This document shows, piece after piece, positions 10,720 through 19,230 of a DNA stretch of 64,000 bases. Source of the DNA: Streptomyces sp. NBC_00289. Its GTDB lineage: Bacteria > Actinomycetota > Actinomycetes > Streptomycetales > Streptomycetaceae. The stretch's first letter is position 1, and each line of letters opens with the position of its first letter. The DNA is taken from NCBI RefSeq assembly GCF_041435115.1, contig NZ_CP108046.1, positions 1,364,001 to 1,428,000 of the forward strand, read 5' to 3'. A program made the translations under genes and the position numbers. The notes under the pieces are model-generated. The model worked only from the letters and a program-made list of their open reading frames with translations, made no database searches and was not told where the DNA came from.

Positions 10720-11103
10720 TCACGCTCCGAATCGGGATTTGAGGCCGTCCAGCACGGCGCCGAGCAGTTCTCTGTCGACCCGTTCGGCGCGCGGCACGGA
10801 CTTCCTCACGAGGATCAGACCGCTCTCCTCCATCTGCGCCAGGAGGATGCGCACGATGCCCAGCGGCAGGTGCGTGTGACCGGCCACCTCGGCCACGGAC
10901 AGGAAGCCGTCCTCGACCAGGTCCATGATCGTCCGCGCCTCGGGCGCCAGCGCGCGGGCCGCGGCCGAGGCACCCTTGTGCGCGGTCACGAGGGCGGTGC
11001 GCTCGTACTCCTGGTCCGGAGGCAGGCCACGCCCGTTCGTGATCACGAAGAGAGGCACTAATGCGGATGTCAGTTCCAGGTCCGGGCCATGCTCGTCAGA
11101 CAT
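10720..11103 (-). CDS. cvnC: Conservon DUF742 protein CvnC
   Basis: A 127-residue DUF742 protein, the third member of the conservon set. It has an N-terminal strand region (ALVPLFVITNGRGLP) and a winged-helix-like C-terminal half (TIMDLVEDGFLSVAEVAGH...ILLAQMEESGLI), followed by a basic patch. In studied conservons, CvnC is thought to help couple CvnA to the GTPase. Overlaps the end of cvnB by 8 bp, so it is translationally coupled. Confidence 0.9.
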   Translation of the reverse strand: MSDEHGPDLELTSALVPLFVITNGRGLPPDQEYERTALVTAHKGASAAARALAPEARTIMDLVEDGFLSVAEVAGHTHLPLGIVRILLAQMEESGLILVRKSVPRAERVDRELLGAVLDGLKSRFGA

Positions 11104-11944
11104 CGCTGCCTGCCTCCCCCCGCGGTGTCCCCTGCTTGCTCAGGCGGGGCACCACCTCGTGCAGGCGGGTGGTGAACTCCTCGATGTTGGAGTCGTGTTC
11201 GGCGGCAGCTGCCAGGAAGGTGCCGTGGCTGGCCGCGATCAGGAAGATCCAGCCGTGCTGGAACTCGATGACGGTCTGCCGCCACTCGGCGTCGTCACGC
11301 ACTCCCGCGAACTGCGACGTGACACGGCTGTAGGCGTGGATGCCCGTCATGGCCGCGGAGATCGTGTCCGCCAGGTCCCGGTGCATCCCGGAGGTCGTTC
11401 CGCGGGGCAGACCGTCGGATCCCAGCAGTACGGCGTGCCGGGCGCCCTTGACGTCGGCGATCACCTCGTCGAGATCGGCGAGCACGCTGTCCGCACCGCC
11501 CGTCTCCTCGCGCCGGGCCCGCGCACCGTGAGCTTCCCGGGCCGACTCCTCCGTGTTCACCCGCGGCGGTGAGGTGAGGTTGTTGCCCAACCTGGCGACA
11601 AGCCGGTGCATACGGAAGGAGATCTGCTGCATGTCGACGTCGGGCGCCGCGGCGGCGGCCAGGTAGGCACCCTGCCCCGCTCCGATCAGGAAGATCCACC
11701 CGTGGGAGAACTCGATGATCGTCTGGTGCCACTCCCGGTCCTCCGACAGCCCGGCGAAGTGGGACGTGGCCCGGCTGAGCGACTGCATCCCCGCCATGGC
11801 GGCGGAGATGGTGCGCACATCCTTCTCGACAAGGCCCTCGGTGGCTCCCCGGGGAAGGCCGTCCGCGGACAGCAGGACGGCATGCCGCGCCTTGGGCACG
11901 TTGGTGACGATGTCCTCGAGCATCCACGACAGGTCTGCGCTCAT
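11096..11944 (-). CDS. cvnB: Double roadblock/LC7 protein, fused CvnB
   Basis: A 282-residue protein made of two roadblock/LC7 domains, at about residues 1-128 and 151-270. Each contains the pattern ARHAVLL(S/G)(A/S)DGLPRG, a TISAAM(A/T)G helix, and (I/V)IEF.HGWIFLI. A charged linker of about 20 residues joins them. Conservon CvnB proteins are normally single-domain (about 140 residues) and would act as dimers; this one looks like an internal duplication that would form the dimer in one chain. Its ATG overlaps the cvnA stop (ATGA). Roadblock proteins commonly act as GTPase regulators, fitting a role toward CvnD. Confidence 0.9.
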   Translation of the reverse strand: MSADLSWMLEDIVTNVPKARHAVLLSADGLPRGATEGLVEKDVRTISAAMAGMQSLSRATSHFAGLSEDREWHQTIIEFSHGWIFLIGAGQGAYLAAAAAPDVDMQQISFRMHRLVARLGNNLTSPPRVNTEESAREAHGARARREETGGADSVLADLDEVIADVKGARHAVLLGSDGLPRGTTSGMHRDLADTISAAMTGIHAYSRVTSQFAGVRDDAEWRQTVIEFQHGWIFLIAASHGTFLAAAAEHDSNIEEFTTRLHEVVPRLSKQGTPRGEAGSDV

Positions 11945-13125
11945 GCGTCTTCGGACCCTTCGGTGGGCGCGGGATCGAGGTTGCGGCCCGAAAGAGTGCC
12001 TCGCTGGAAGGCACCCAGGCTGCGGCCCGACGCGCGGCCGGCCTCCTCGGGCGTCCGCGAGGACGACCGGACGTCGTCACTGTCGGGAACGCTGGCGACC
12101 GGTACCTGCCGGGCCCCGCGCTTGGGCAGGCCGTGCGCCGTGCGCGTCACATCCTGCGTCCGCCCCCCGGCGCTGCGGATCCTGCTCACCGGAGCCTCTT
12201 CCACCGGTGGTGGCGCCTGCTCCTCGGTCCACAGCTCCTCGGGCAGCAGGACGACCGCGCGGACACCGCCGTAGCGGGAGACGCCGGTGACGTCGACCCG
12301 GAACCCGTAGTGGCGGGCGAGCAGGCCGATCACGGGGAAACCGAACTTCGGCTGGTTGCCCAGCTGCGACAGGCGGGGGACGAAGTCTCCGGACAACAGC
12401 GCGCTCGCCGTCTGCCGGTCCTCGTCGCTCATGCTGACGCCCGCGTCGTCGATGATGATGCAGAGGTTGCTCTGGACCCGCTGGAACGTCACCTCGATCG
12501 GCGCGTCCTGCTGGGAGAAGCTGGCGGCGTTGTCGAGCAGTTCGGCCACGGCGAGCGCGACGGGAGAGACGGCGGACGCCTTCAGCGCGAAGCCGGTCTG
12601 CTGCATGATCTCGACACGTCGGAAGTTGCGGATCTGCCCCTGAGCGCTGCGCACCACGTCGTAGACGCTCGCGGGTCGGCTGCGGCGGCCGACCGGCGCA
12701 CCGCACAGCACCGCGATGCCCTGCGCCTTGCGCGCCATCTGCGCGTTGGCGTGGTTCACTTCCAGCAGATCGCCGAGCACGGCATGACCGCCGTACTTCC
12801 GCTGGACCCCTTCGAGGAGCGCCATCTGTTCGGCGGCGAGACTCTGCAGGAAGCGGGCAGCACCCTTGAGGACCGCCTTGGTGCTCTCCTCCGCCGCCTC
12901 CTCGGCCTCCCGGATCGTCCCGTCAAGCTCCTGCGTGTACTTCTGCAACTCGATTCGTGACGCGATCAGTTGACTTTCGGTCACCTTCAGGCGCTGCGTC
13001 AGCGCGTCTTCGGCCTGCCGCTTCCTCTCACTCAGGGCTCTGTTGCGGACGACGAGCACTACCACCGCGGCGACGGCTATCGCCGCAACCGCAGCCAGGC
13101 ACCACGCAAGGGTGTCTCGATTCAT
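11941..13125 (-). CDS. cvnA: Conservon sensor-kinase-like protein CvnA
   Basis: A 394-residue membrane sensor of the conservon. One N-terminal transmembrane helix (about residues 6-27) is followed by a coiled-coil segment, an HNHAN-like dimer helix (LLEVNHANAQMARKAQG), and a GHKL ATPase domain with N-box ELLDNAASFS and the DDAGVSM loop. The C-terminal 100 residues are disordered and Arg/Ser-rich. It lacks a large extracellular sensing domain. No response regulator is beside it, consistent with signalling through CvnB-D. Start ATG 13125 follows GGAAAGG; the open frame further upstream is not protein-like. Confidence 0.9.
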   Translation of the reverse strand: MNRDTLAWCLAAVAAIAVAAVVVLVVRNRALSERKRQAEDALTQRLKVTESQLIASRIELQKYTQELDGTIREAEEAAEESTKAVLKGAARFLQSLAAEQMALLEGVQRKYGGHAVLGDLLEVNHANAQMARKAQGIAVLCGAPVGRRSRPASVYDVVRSAQGQIRNFRRVEIMQQTGFALKASAVSPVALAVAELLDNAASFSQQDAPIEVTFQRVQSNLCIIIDDAGVSMSDEDRQTASALLSGDFVPRLSQLGNQPKFGFPVIGLLARHYGFRVDVTGVSRYGGVRAVVLLPEELWTEEQAPPPVEEAPVSRIRSAGGRTQDVTRTAHGLPKRGARQVPVASVPDSDDVRSSSRTPEEAGRASGRSLGAFQRGTLSGRNLDPAPTEGSEDA

Positions 13126-13942
13126 GGAAACCTTTCCCGACGCATGAAATGCAGACGTAGACGGATACACCCCCCGCGAGGACCCGCGACACAGGCCGGT
13201 GACCGCTCGACCGCTGTTGCGTGGAGAGCAGACCGACCTCAAATCAGCGCCCGAATGAGTGGATCAAGGTCGCAGATGCGGGGATGCTATCACTGCGGAA
13301 CGAGCCCCGGAGAGCGCGCCCCCAGTTCAGCAGCCAACACCAACTTGGCTGCTGAGCAGGCATGTTGGAGCTCACCGGCGGGCGCTGGAAGCGGTTGATG
13401 AGACTCTCTGCGAGTCGATTTCCACAGGGGCCCGGCAGTTCACATTCCTCCCGAGCCCCCTGACCCTCTGGGCCGCGGACGTGACCTGCGCACCAACAGC
13501 CGCTCCTTCGCGAGGGGGAATCAGAGAAGGTCCCCGCACACACGGCTGACGCATAGTCAACTTACTGGGGGGTAAAAAGATCTTATCAGTCATCACGTCC
13601 CCAACAGGCCTATCCGAACGGCGACTTGGCGACCTTTACGCAGCTTTGACGGCGCGGCCACCCTCACGCTGCCGCGTCACCCGTCCCGCCCGGCATGCCG
13701 TCGCCCTCGGTGCCGACAACACTCCGCTTCGCCACGAAGAGTTCACCTGATCGTCGCCTCGCCCGCCCGGGACAGTACGGTGAGCCGGCCGCGCGGAACG
13801 GACGCCGGCGCATGATGCCCGGGAGACGTTACCGGAGGGTAAGAAAAGCGCTTCCGGGGTGTGGGCAGGGAAAGCGCTTGTCGCTACATTTTGACATGCC
13901 CTCACCACCCCTCCTCAGGATCCCTCCAGGAGCCACTCCCCC
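13126..13942. promoter_or_regulatory. 817-bp gene-free region between cvnA and the phosphodiesterase gene
   Basis: No convincing coding sequence. It should hold the conservon promoter (minus strand) and the promoter of the secreted phosphodiesterase gene (plus strand). Two AAGCGCTT palindromes at 13846-13853 and 13872-13879 and a TTGACA-like hexamer at 13889-13894 lie just before the plus-strand gene. An A+T-rich patch near 13571-13590 lies on the cvnA side. No clear sigma-factor -10 box was recognised. Confidence 0.5.
13846..13879. promoter_or_regulatory. Twin AAGCGCTT palindromes (candidate LacI-type operators)
   Basis: Two copies of AAAGCGCTT with centres 26 bp apart, in contexts GAAAAGCGCTTCC and GGGAAAGCGCTTG, 64-97 bp before the start codon of the secreted phosphodiesterase. 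The central CG palindrome with A-rich left flank is typical of LacI-family operators. I found no further copy of the octamer in the window. Confidence 0.5.
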
Positions 13943-15280
13943 ATGCGCAGATTCTTCGCCTCCCTGGCGGCAGTAGCCGCCGCCCTCGGCGGGCTCATCA
14001 CGACAGCACCCACCGCCGCGGCCGCCGACTCGGGCACCTTCAGTGTTCTCACCTACAACGTCGCCGGTCTGCCCGAGTGGCTGTCCAGCGCCTCGACGCC
14101 GCGCGACACGAGCACCACCGAGATCGGCCGGCGCATCGCGCCCTACGACATCGTCAACGTCGAGGAGGATTTCAACTACCACGCGTACCTCTACTCCACC
14201 GACACGCATCCCTACCGCACCGCGACCAGCGGCAGCGCGGGCATCGGCAGCGGGCTGAACACCGTCTCCCACTACGCCTGGGACGGTGACGACTTCGAGC
14301 GCGCCGGCTGGAACTCCTGCCAGATCGACTCGGGCGACTGCCTCACCCCCAAGGGCTTCACCTTCATGCGGGAGCGCCTCGCCGAGGGCGTGTACGTCGA
14401 CTTCTACAACCTGCACACCAACGCGGGCACCAACGACGGCGACGAAGCCTCCCGCGCCGACAACCTCAACCAGCTCACGTCGTTCATCGCCACCCACTCG
14501 GCCGGCAACGCGGTCGTGGTCATGGGCGACACCAACACCCGCTACACCCGCGCCGCCGACACCATCGCCGAATTCACCGCCGCCAACGGGCTCACCGACG
14601 CGTGGGTCAAGGTGATCCGCGGCGGTGTGGCACCCACCAAGGGCAGCGACCCGCTGGTCTGCGACCAGACCGGGACCACCGTGCCCAACACCTGCGAAGT
14701 CGTCGACAAGATCCTCTACCGCGGCAGCAGGCTCGTCACGCTCAACGCGACCTCGTACAACAACGAACACGCCAAGTTCCTCAACTCCGACGGGCTGATG
14801 CTCTCCGACCACGACCCGATCACCGCCGGCTTCACCTGGTCACAGAACCCCGACTTCCAGCTCAGCGACCAGTTCGGCGGCCCGCACGGCACCTACTACC
14901 AGGACATCGACAGGGTCCCGGCGGCCGCCCGCGCCACCAAGATCTCACTGCGGGCCGGCTCCCGCGTCGACCAGGTCGGCATCACCCTCGCCAGCGGCAC
15001 CACTCTCGCCCACGGCGGCACCGGCGGCACCGCCTCCTCGCTGACACTGGGCAGCGGCGAGTACGTCACCACCGCCCACCTGTGCCGGGCCGACAAGGAC
15101 GGCCACACCCGGATCTTCTACGCCAGGTTCACCACCAACCTCGGCAACACCCTGTCGGGCGGCTCCACCACGTCGGACTGCGTGACCCGCACCGCGCCCT
15201 CCGGCTGGCAGATCGCCGGCTTCCACGGACGCTCCGCCGACGAACTGGACAAGCTCGGCTTCATCTACACCAAGCGCTGA
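13943..15280 (+). CDS. Secreted sphingomyelinase-like phosphodiesterase with jacalin-like C-terminal domain
   Basis: A 445-residue exported protein. A signal peptide (about residues 1-28, ending AAAA-DSG) precedes an endonuclease/exonuclease/phosphatase-fold domain. Motifs: LTYNVAGLPEW at the N-terminal strand, VEEDFNYH (metal-binding Glu), NLHTNAG, MGDTNTRY (catalytic Asp/Asn) and SDHDPITAGF (catalytic His). From about residue 305 a second beta-rich domain ends in WQIAGFHGRSADELDKLGFIY, a jacalin-like lectin signature. So it probably binds a glycan or surface and cleaves phosphodiesters (sphingomyelin, another phospholipid, or nucleic acid). Start ATG 13943 follows AGGAG. Likely under the twin AAGCGCTT sites. 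Confidence 0.85.
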   Translation: MRRFFASLAAVAAALGGLITTAPTAAAADSGTFSVLTYNVAGLPEWLSSASTPRDTSTTEIGRRIAPYDIVNVEEDFNYHAYLYSTDTHPYRTATSGSAGIGSGLNTVSHYAWDGDDFERAGWNSCQIDSGDCLTPKGFTFMRERLAEGVYVDFYNLHTNAGTNDGDEASRADNLNQLTSFIATHSAGNAVVVMGDTNTRYTRAADTIAEFTAANGLTDAWVKVIRGGVAPTKGSDPLVCDQTGTTVPNTCEVVDKILYRGSRLVTLNATSYNNEHAKFLNSDGLMLSDHDPITAGFTWSQNPDFQLSDQFGGPHGTYYQDIDRVPAAARATKISLRAGSRVDQVGITLASGTTLAHGGTGGTASSLTLGSGEYVTTAHLCRADKDGHTRIFYARFTTNLGNTLSGGSTTSDCVTRTAPSGWQIAGFHGRSADELDKLGFIYTKR

Positions 15281-15303
15281 CGCCCCGACACCGGCCACGG
15301 CCA

Positions 15304-15348
15304 CGGCCACGCTCCCCACGCCTGCCCCGGTCGTGGCGAGCGTGGTCG
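15304..15348. terminator. Hairpin between convergent genes, likely bidirectional terminator
   Basis: Two 17-base arms (15304-15320 and 15332-15348) pair at 15 of 17 positions around an 11-base loop. It lies between the ends of the plus-strand phosphodiesterase gene and the minus-strand DJ-1/PfpI gene. Confidence 0.55.
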
Positions 15349-15359
15349 GGCCGCGCCCG

Positions 15360-15968
15360 TCAGCGCACCGCGACCTCGCCCGCGTGGACGGTGCGCAGGG
15401 CGCGCTCGACGGTCTCCTGGTTCTCGCCGACCGGAGCCACGTAGTCGATGACCTCGCGCGCGGCGTCCTCCCCGAGCGTTCTGGTGATCACCCACGTGGC
15501 GAGGTACTGGGACGCCAGACAGCCGCCCGCCGTGGCGATGTTGCCCTCGGCGTGGAACGGCGCGTCCAGCACGGTGACGTCCCAGGCTTCGACGAAGGGC
15601 CGGCTCGTCCTGTCCGTGCAAGCCGGCATGCCGTCCAGCAACCCGAGCCGGGCGAGCACCAGCGCGCCGGAGCACTGCGCACCGATCAGCTGTCGCGAGG
15701 GATCAAGCGGCAGCCGGGAGATCAGCCGGTCGTCCGCGACCACGTCGCGCGTCTTCACCCCGCTGCCGATCAGCACGACGTCGGCCTCGGTCACGAACTC
15801 CATCGGGCGCTGCCCGGTCACCTCGACGCCGTTCATCGACGTGACCACCGGTGTCGGCGTCGTGATGAGGGCTTCCAGACCGTCCTTGCGGCATCGGTTG
15901 ATCAGCGCGGAGGCGATGAAGCTGTCGAGCTCGTTGAACCCGTCGAAAGTGACCACGGCTACCTGCAT
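15360..15968 (-). CDS. DJ-1/PfpI-family protein
   Basis: A 202-residue class I glutamine amidotransferase-like protein of the DJ-1/PfpI superfamily. The nucleophile elbow is GAQCSGALVLARLG with Cys at the conserved position. An early acidic residue (FNELDSF) matches the Glu near the cysteine, and TAGGCLASQYLATWV fits the later conserved block. Relatives include ThiJ/PfpI peptidase-like and isonitrile hydratase-like proteins; the reaction is unknown. It could act on reactive carbonyls or isocyanides. It stands alone, convergent with the phosphodiesterase gene. Confidence 0.85.
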   Translation of the reverse strand: MQVAVVTFDGFNELDSFIASALINRCRKDGLEALITTPTPVVTSMNGVEVTGQRPMEFVTEADVVLIGSGVKTRDVVADDRLISRLPLDPSRQLIGAQCSGALVLARLGLLDGMPACTDRTSRPFVEAWDVTVLDAPFHAEGNIATAGGCLASQYLATWVITRTLGEDAAREVIDYVAPVGENQETVERALRTVHAGEVAVR

Positions 15969-16210
15969 CGCAACTCCCTCACGTACGGCATCGGATCCGC
16001 AGTCTCGCGGGCATCCCCTGCCGGGTCGAGGGCCAATCAGCGCCGGGTGGCCTGTCGACCGCCGCTTCGCGTCCCGAACTCCCGGCTGGGGTGCGCCATT
16101 TCGCCGACAGGCAGAAGTCCCCCGTCCCGAAGCTCACCGGGTTCGGGACGGCGAGGCCACAGCGGCACAGCGGCGACAACGCGGTCAGGGCGCAATCGTG
16201 CTCACCCTCG

Positions 16211-16426
16211 TCATCCTTCGATGGCTCGGTCCAGCCACTCGGACAGCAGGGTTCGCTCGGCATCGGTGAGCGTCGGAAGCCGGGGTACGACGGTCCGGAA
16301 CGCGACGGCTGCCGCGATGTTCCACGCGTCCCGACGCGGCGAGTTCACCACCACCGGGCCCACGCTCGAAAAGATCCTCGGGCATGACACCACGTCAATT
16401 CGAGCCTTCCTCAGCGAGGTTGTCAC
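16211..16426 (-). CDS. Small hypothetical ORF, possibly a gene remnant
   Basis: A 71-codon frame whose last third (PTLTDAERTLLSEWLDRAIEG) looks like a real helical protein end, while the first two thirds do not. There is no clear ribosome binding site. It may be the C-terminal remnant of a degraded regulator or may be chance. Not assigned to any family. Confidence 0.2.
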   Translation of the reverse strand: MTTSLRKARIDVVSCPRIFSSVGPVVVNSPRRDAWNIAAAVAFRTVVPRLPTLTDAERTLLSEWLDRAIEG

Positions 16427-16712
16427 CCCACGCCCCTGATCCCCCGGCGCTGCGGCCGACCGGGCGCACAGCCGAGCTCGACCCCGCCTTGCTCAGCACC
16501 CACGGTTCCGGAGTTGCAGTCGCCCGAGTTCACGGCTGTGCCCTCAGCGGCGCTCGCGTACCAGGAAGAGCTAGGAGTAGCCGCCGTTGAAGGTGATCGC
16601 GGGGTCCGCGCAACGTGCGACGCCACCGCGGCGACCGGCTGGACGAAAGTCAGCAGCGTCTGGGGGCCACACCGTCCCGGACCGGCTCGAAGCGGTGGTG
16701 ACAGGGCCGGGA

Positions 16713-16750
16713 CGAGGGGTGCGGAGGTGCGGGCCGGGCCGCACCCCTCG
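16713..16750 (-). terminator. Hairpin downstream of the alcohol dehydrogenase
   Basis: Perfect 12-bp stem, CGAGGGGTGCGG with CCGCACCCCTCG, around a 14-base loop, 19 bp past the stop codon of the minus-strand gene. No U-tract is visible, as is common in this genus. Confidence 0.6.
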
Positions 16751-16769
16751 TGGTGTCCTCCTGGCTGGG

Positions 16770-17807
16770 TCAGGGCTTGATGAGGACCTTGAGGCTCTTG
16801 CGGTCGGCCATGTCCTGGTAGCCGGCCGGGACGCCGTCGAGGTCGGTGGTGGCGTCGAAGACCTTCCCGGGCTCGATGGTGCCGTCGAGGATGTCGGGCA
16901 TCAGTTCCTCGATGTAGGCGCGGACCGGTGCGGGTCCGCCGGCCAGGCGGATGTTGTGGCGGAAGAGGCTGCCGAAGCCGATCGGCGCCTCCTCGTACTG
17001 CGGAACGCCGACGCGGCTGATGACACCGCCGGGGCGCACGATGCCGAGCGCCTGCTCGTAGGCGGGCATGCCGCCGACGGCCTCCAGGACCACGTGCGTG
17101 CCGTGCCCGCCGGTCAGCTCACGGGCCGCCTCGATGCCTTCCTCGCCGCGGGCGGAGACGACGTCGGTGGCGCCGAACTCCCGGCCGAGGTCGGTGCGCG
17201 CCTGATGGCGCCCCATGAGAATAATTTGTTCGGCGCCCAGGCGCTTGGCCGACAGGACCGCCAGCAGGCCGACCGCGCCGTCACCGATCACGGTGACGCG
17301 GGTGCGCTCGTCGACACCGCCCGCCACCGCGGCGTGATATCCGGTGCCGAAGACGTCCGAGAGCGTCAGCAGGGACGGGACCAGGGCGGAGTCCGCCGCG
17401 ACGGGGAGCTTGACGAGGGTGCCGTCGGCGAGCGGAACGCGGACCGCTTCGGCCTGACCGCCCTCCTCGGGCTCCATGTCCCAGAAGGTGCCGTGCTCGC
17501 ACGACGTGTGCAGGCCCTCGCGGCAGAACTGGCAGGTGTTGTCGGAGATGGCGAAGGGCGCGACCACGAGGTCGCCCCGCTTGACGGTGGTCACCTGCGA
17601 GCCGGTCTCCTCGACGACGCCGATGAACTCGTGGCCCATCCGTGCCGGACCGTCCTCCGGCTTCATCGAGCCGTACGGCCACAGGTCGCTGCCGCAGACG
17701 CAGGAGGCGGTGACACGGACCAGCGCGTCGGTGGGCTGCTTGATGACGGAGTCGGGGACGTTCTCGACTCGGACGTCACCGGCGCCGTAGAGGAGGGTTG
17801 CACGCAT
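16770..17807 (-). CDS. Zinc-dependent alcohol dehydrogenase family protein
   Basis: A 345-residue medium-chain dehydrogenase. Catalytic-zinc ligands are visible in CVCGSDLWPYG and MGHEFIGVV; structural-zinc cysteines lie in DNTCQFCREGLHTSC; the Rossmann fold begins VIGDGAVGLLAV. Expected to oxidise an alcohol or reduce an aldehyde with NAD(P). Start ATG 17807 follows GGAGAA; the upstream in-frame extension overlaps the regulator gene region and is not conserved-looking. The MmyB-type regulator lies 227 bp upstream on the same strand and divergent from a CMD protein and a cupin, a set often found with quinone or aldehyde detoxification. Confidence 0.9.
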   Translation of the reverse strand: MRATLLYGAGDVRVENVPDSVIKQPTDALVRVTASCVCGSDLWPYGSMKPEDGPARMGHEFIGVVEETGSQVTTVKRGDLVVAPFAISDNTCQFCREGLHTSCEHGTFWDMEPEEGGQAEAVRVPLADGTLVKLPVAADSALVPSLLTLSDVFGTGYHAAVAGGVDERTRVTVIGDGAVGLLAVLSAKRLGAEQIILMGRHQARTDLGREFGATDVVSARGEEGIEAARELTGGHGTHVVLEAVGGMPAYEQALGIVRPGGVISRVGVPQYEEAPIGFGSLFRHNIRLAGGPAPVRAYIEELMPDILDGTIEPGKVFDATTDLDGVPAGYQDMADRKSLKVLIKP

Positions 17808-18034
17808 GAGATGTTCTCCGATTGCTTGGTCGTACGTGTTCCGGATGGTTCCGGTCTGGTCTTCCTCGCTGCGGGCGAGTACCCCAGGCCGTGGTCGCAC
17901 TCGTGGGGCCACCCTCTTCGGTTCTCCCGGGGCCGGCATCCTCGATGCGCTGGACGGGGGGTGCCGCTGATCGCGCAGCAGCGCGAACCGGCCCCGGATC
18001 CTGCCGACGGGTGCGGCGGCTCGGGTCGCGGACC

Positions 18035-18934
18035 TCACGCGCCGCGCGGGCCTAGAACGTTGTCGGGCAGTGCCTCGCCGGAGGTGGCGGCCCAGCTGGC
18101 CAGCAGCTTGAGGGCGTCCTCGGCGGGGGAGCCGGGTTCCGCGCTCATGGCGGCCAGGCTCAGGGAAGGTTGTGCGGGCAGTTGCAGGGAGTCGAAGGCG
18201 AGGGTGAGGTCGCCGACGACGGGATGGTGCACATGCTTGAAGCCGCTGTAGTGCAGGCGCACGTTGTGCCGAGCCCAGGCGGTACGGAACTCCTCGCTAC
18301 GGGTGACCAGTTCCCCGATGAGGTCGGTCAGCCCCTTGTCGTGCGGATTGCGGCCCGCCTCCGTGCGCAGCAGGGCGACGGTGTTGTTCATCGACTCCTC
18401 CCAGTTCAGGCCGAAGAACTCGCGGCCGCCGGGGTCGAGGAACTGGAACCGTGCGATGTTCGCCGGTGGCTTCCGACCGTCGGCGAACAGCGGGGCGTAC
18501 AGGGCGTAGCCGAGCCGGTTGGCGGCGAGGAAGTCGAGGCGGCCGTTGCGGACGAACGCGGGCGCGTCCGTCATGGAGTCCAGGATGCGTTGGACGCTCG
18601 GCGGGACCTGGGTCTGCTGCTGGGTGGGGCGGCGGCGTCTTTGCGAGGTGCTGTTGGCGGCGCGGGCCAGGTCATTGAGGTGGTCGCGTTCGGCTTCGTC
18701 CAGCTGGAGGGCGCGGGCGAGGGAGTCGAGGACCGCCTCGGACACCCCGGCGAGGTTGCCGCGCTCCAGGCGGACGTAGTAGTCGACGCTCATTCCGGCG
18801 AGCATCGCGACTTCCTCGCGGCGCAGTCCGGGTACGCGGCGATTGCCGCCGTAGGCGGGCAGGCCCGCTTGCCGGGGCGTGATCCTGGCCCGGCGTGAGG
18901 CCAGGAAGTCCTTGATCTCGTTCCTGCTGTCCAC
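18035..18934 (-). CDS. Helix-turn-helix regulator with MmyB-like ligand domain
   Basis: A 299-residue XRE-type regulator. The N-terminal HTH (about residues 30-75, VPGLRREEVAMLAGMSVDYY then VRLERGN) is typical of the MmyB/XRE group; the C-terminal MmyB-like domain (from about residue 105) begins RILDSMTDAPAFVRNGRLDF and resembles a fatty-acid or ligand-binding PAS-like fold. It probably represses the flanking genes and is relieved by a small molecule. Starts at GTG 18934. Divergent from the CMD-cupin pair and upstream of the alcohol dehydrogenase. Confidence 0.9.
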   Translation of the reverse strand: MDSRNEIKDFLASRRARITPRQAGLPAYGGNRRVPGLRREEVAMLAGMSVDYYVRLERGNLAGVSEAVLDSLARALQLDEAERDHLNDLARAANSTSQRRRRPTQQQTQVPPSVQRILDSMTDAPAFVRNGRLDFLAANRLGYALYAPLFADGRKPPANIARFQFLDPGGREFFGLNWEESMNNTVALLRTEAGRNPHDKGLTDLIGELVTRSEEFRTAWARHNVRLHYSGFKHVHHPVVGDLTLAFDSLQLPAQPSLSLAAMSAEPGSPAEDALKLLASWAATSGEALPDNVLGPRGA

Positions 18935-18991
18935 GCATCCCAGGCTAGGGCGAGGGCGGGGCCGGTGCGCTGTGGCAGGGGAGTACTGCCA

Positions 18992-19035
18992 TTACCTGGA
19001 ACAGCCTTACCTTCCCCGCCCGCCCGACGGGCGGG
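18992..19035. promoter_or_regulatory. Candidate operator elements between the MmyB-type regulator and the CMD gene
   Basis: Direct repeat TTACCT at 18992-18997 and 19007-19012 (15-bp phase), followed by a perfect palindrome CCCGCCCG-A-CGGGCGGG at 19019-19035. The position in the 296-bp divergent region fits autoregulation by the HTH protein; assignment of either element to it is inference. Confidence 0.4.
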
Positions 19036-19230
19036 ACCATCGATGGTGGCATGCGGGGACGGAGCCGACGCGCATCGCTGGTGGCCCTCAACACGGAGCT
19101 GCGGCGCCGAACCGCCGTCGGCAGTGGGCCGCGGCTCCCCCGGCCTCCGCTCCCTGTCCTTCCGCTCACCGTGAGTGAACGACCGGCGGTCGCGAACCGC
19201 CTGAACCACCACTGCAAGGAGTTTCACACC

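Larger units (their letters stand above)
15969..16769. other. 801-bp region without a confident gene
   Basis: Open frames here are short and lack family features. One minus-strand frame (16211-16426) reads like the tail of a protein and is listed separately. The right end carries a strong hairpin (16713-16750) downstream of the alcohol dehydrogenase. The composition suggests a decayed segment, but I cannot name what it came from. Confidence 0.4.

Noticed and set aside
6656..13125. The P450-crotonase genes as a natural-product biosynthetic cluster.
   Set aside because: No core biosynthetic enzyme (PKS, NRPS, terpene synthase, RiPP precursor) is nearby; the cvnABCD context explains the P450s better.
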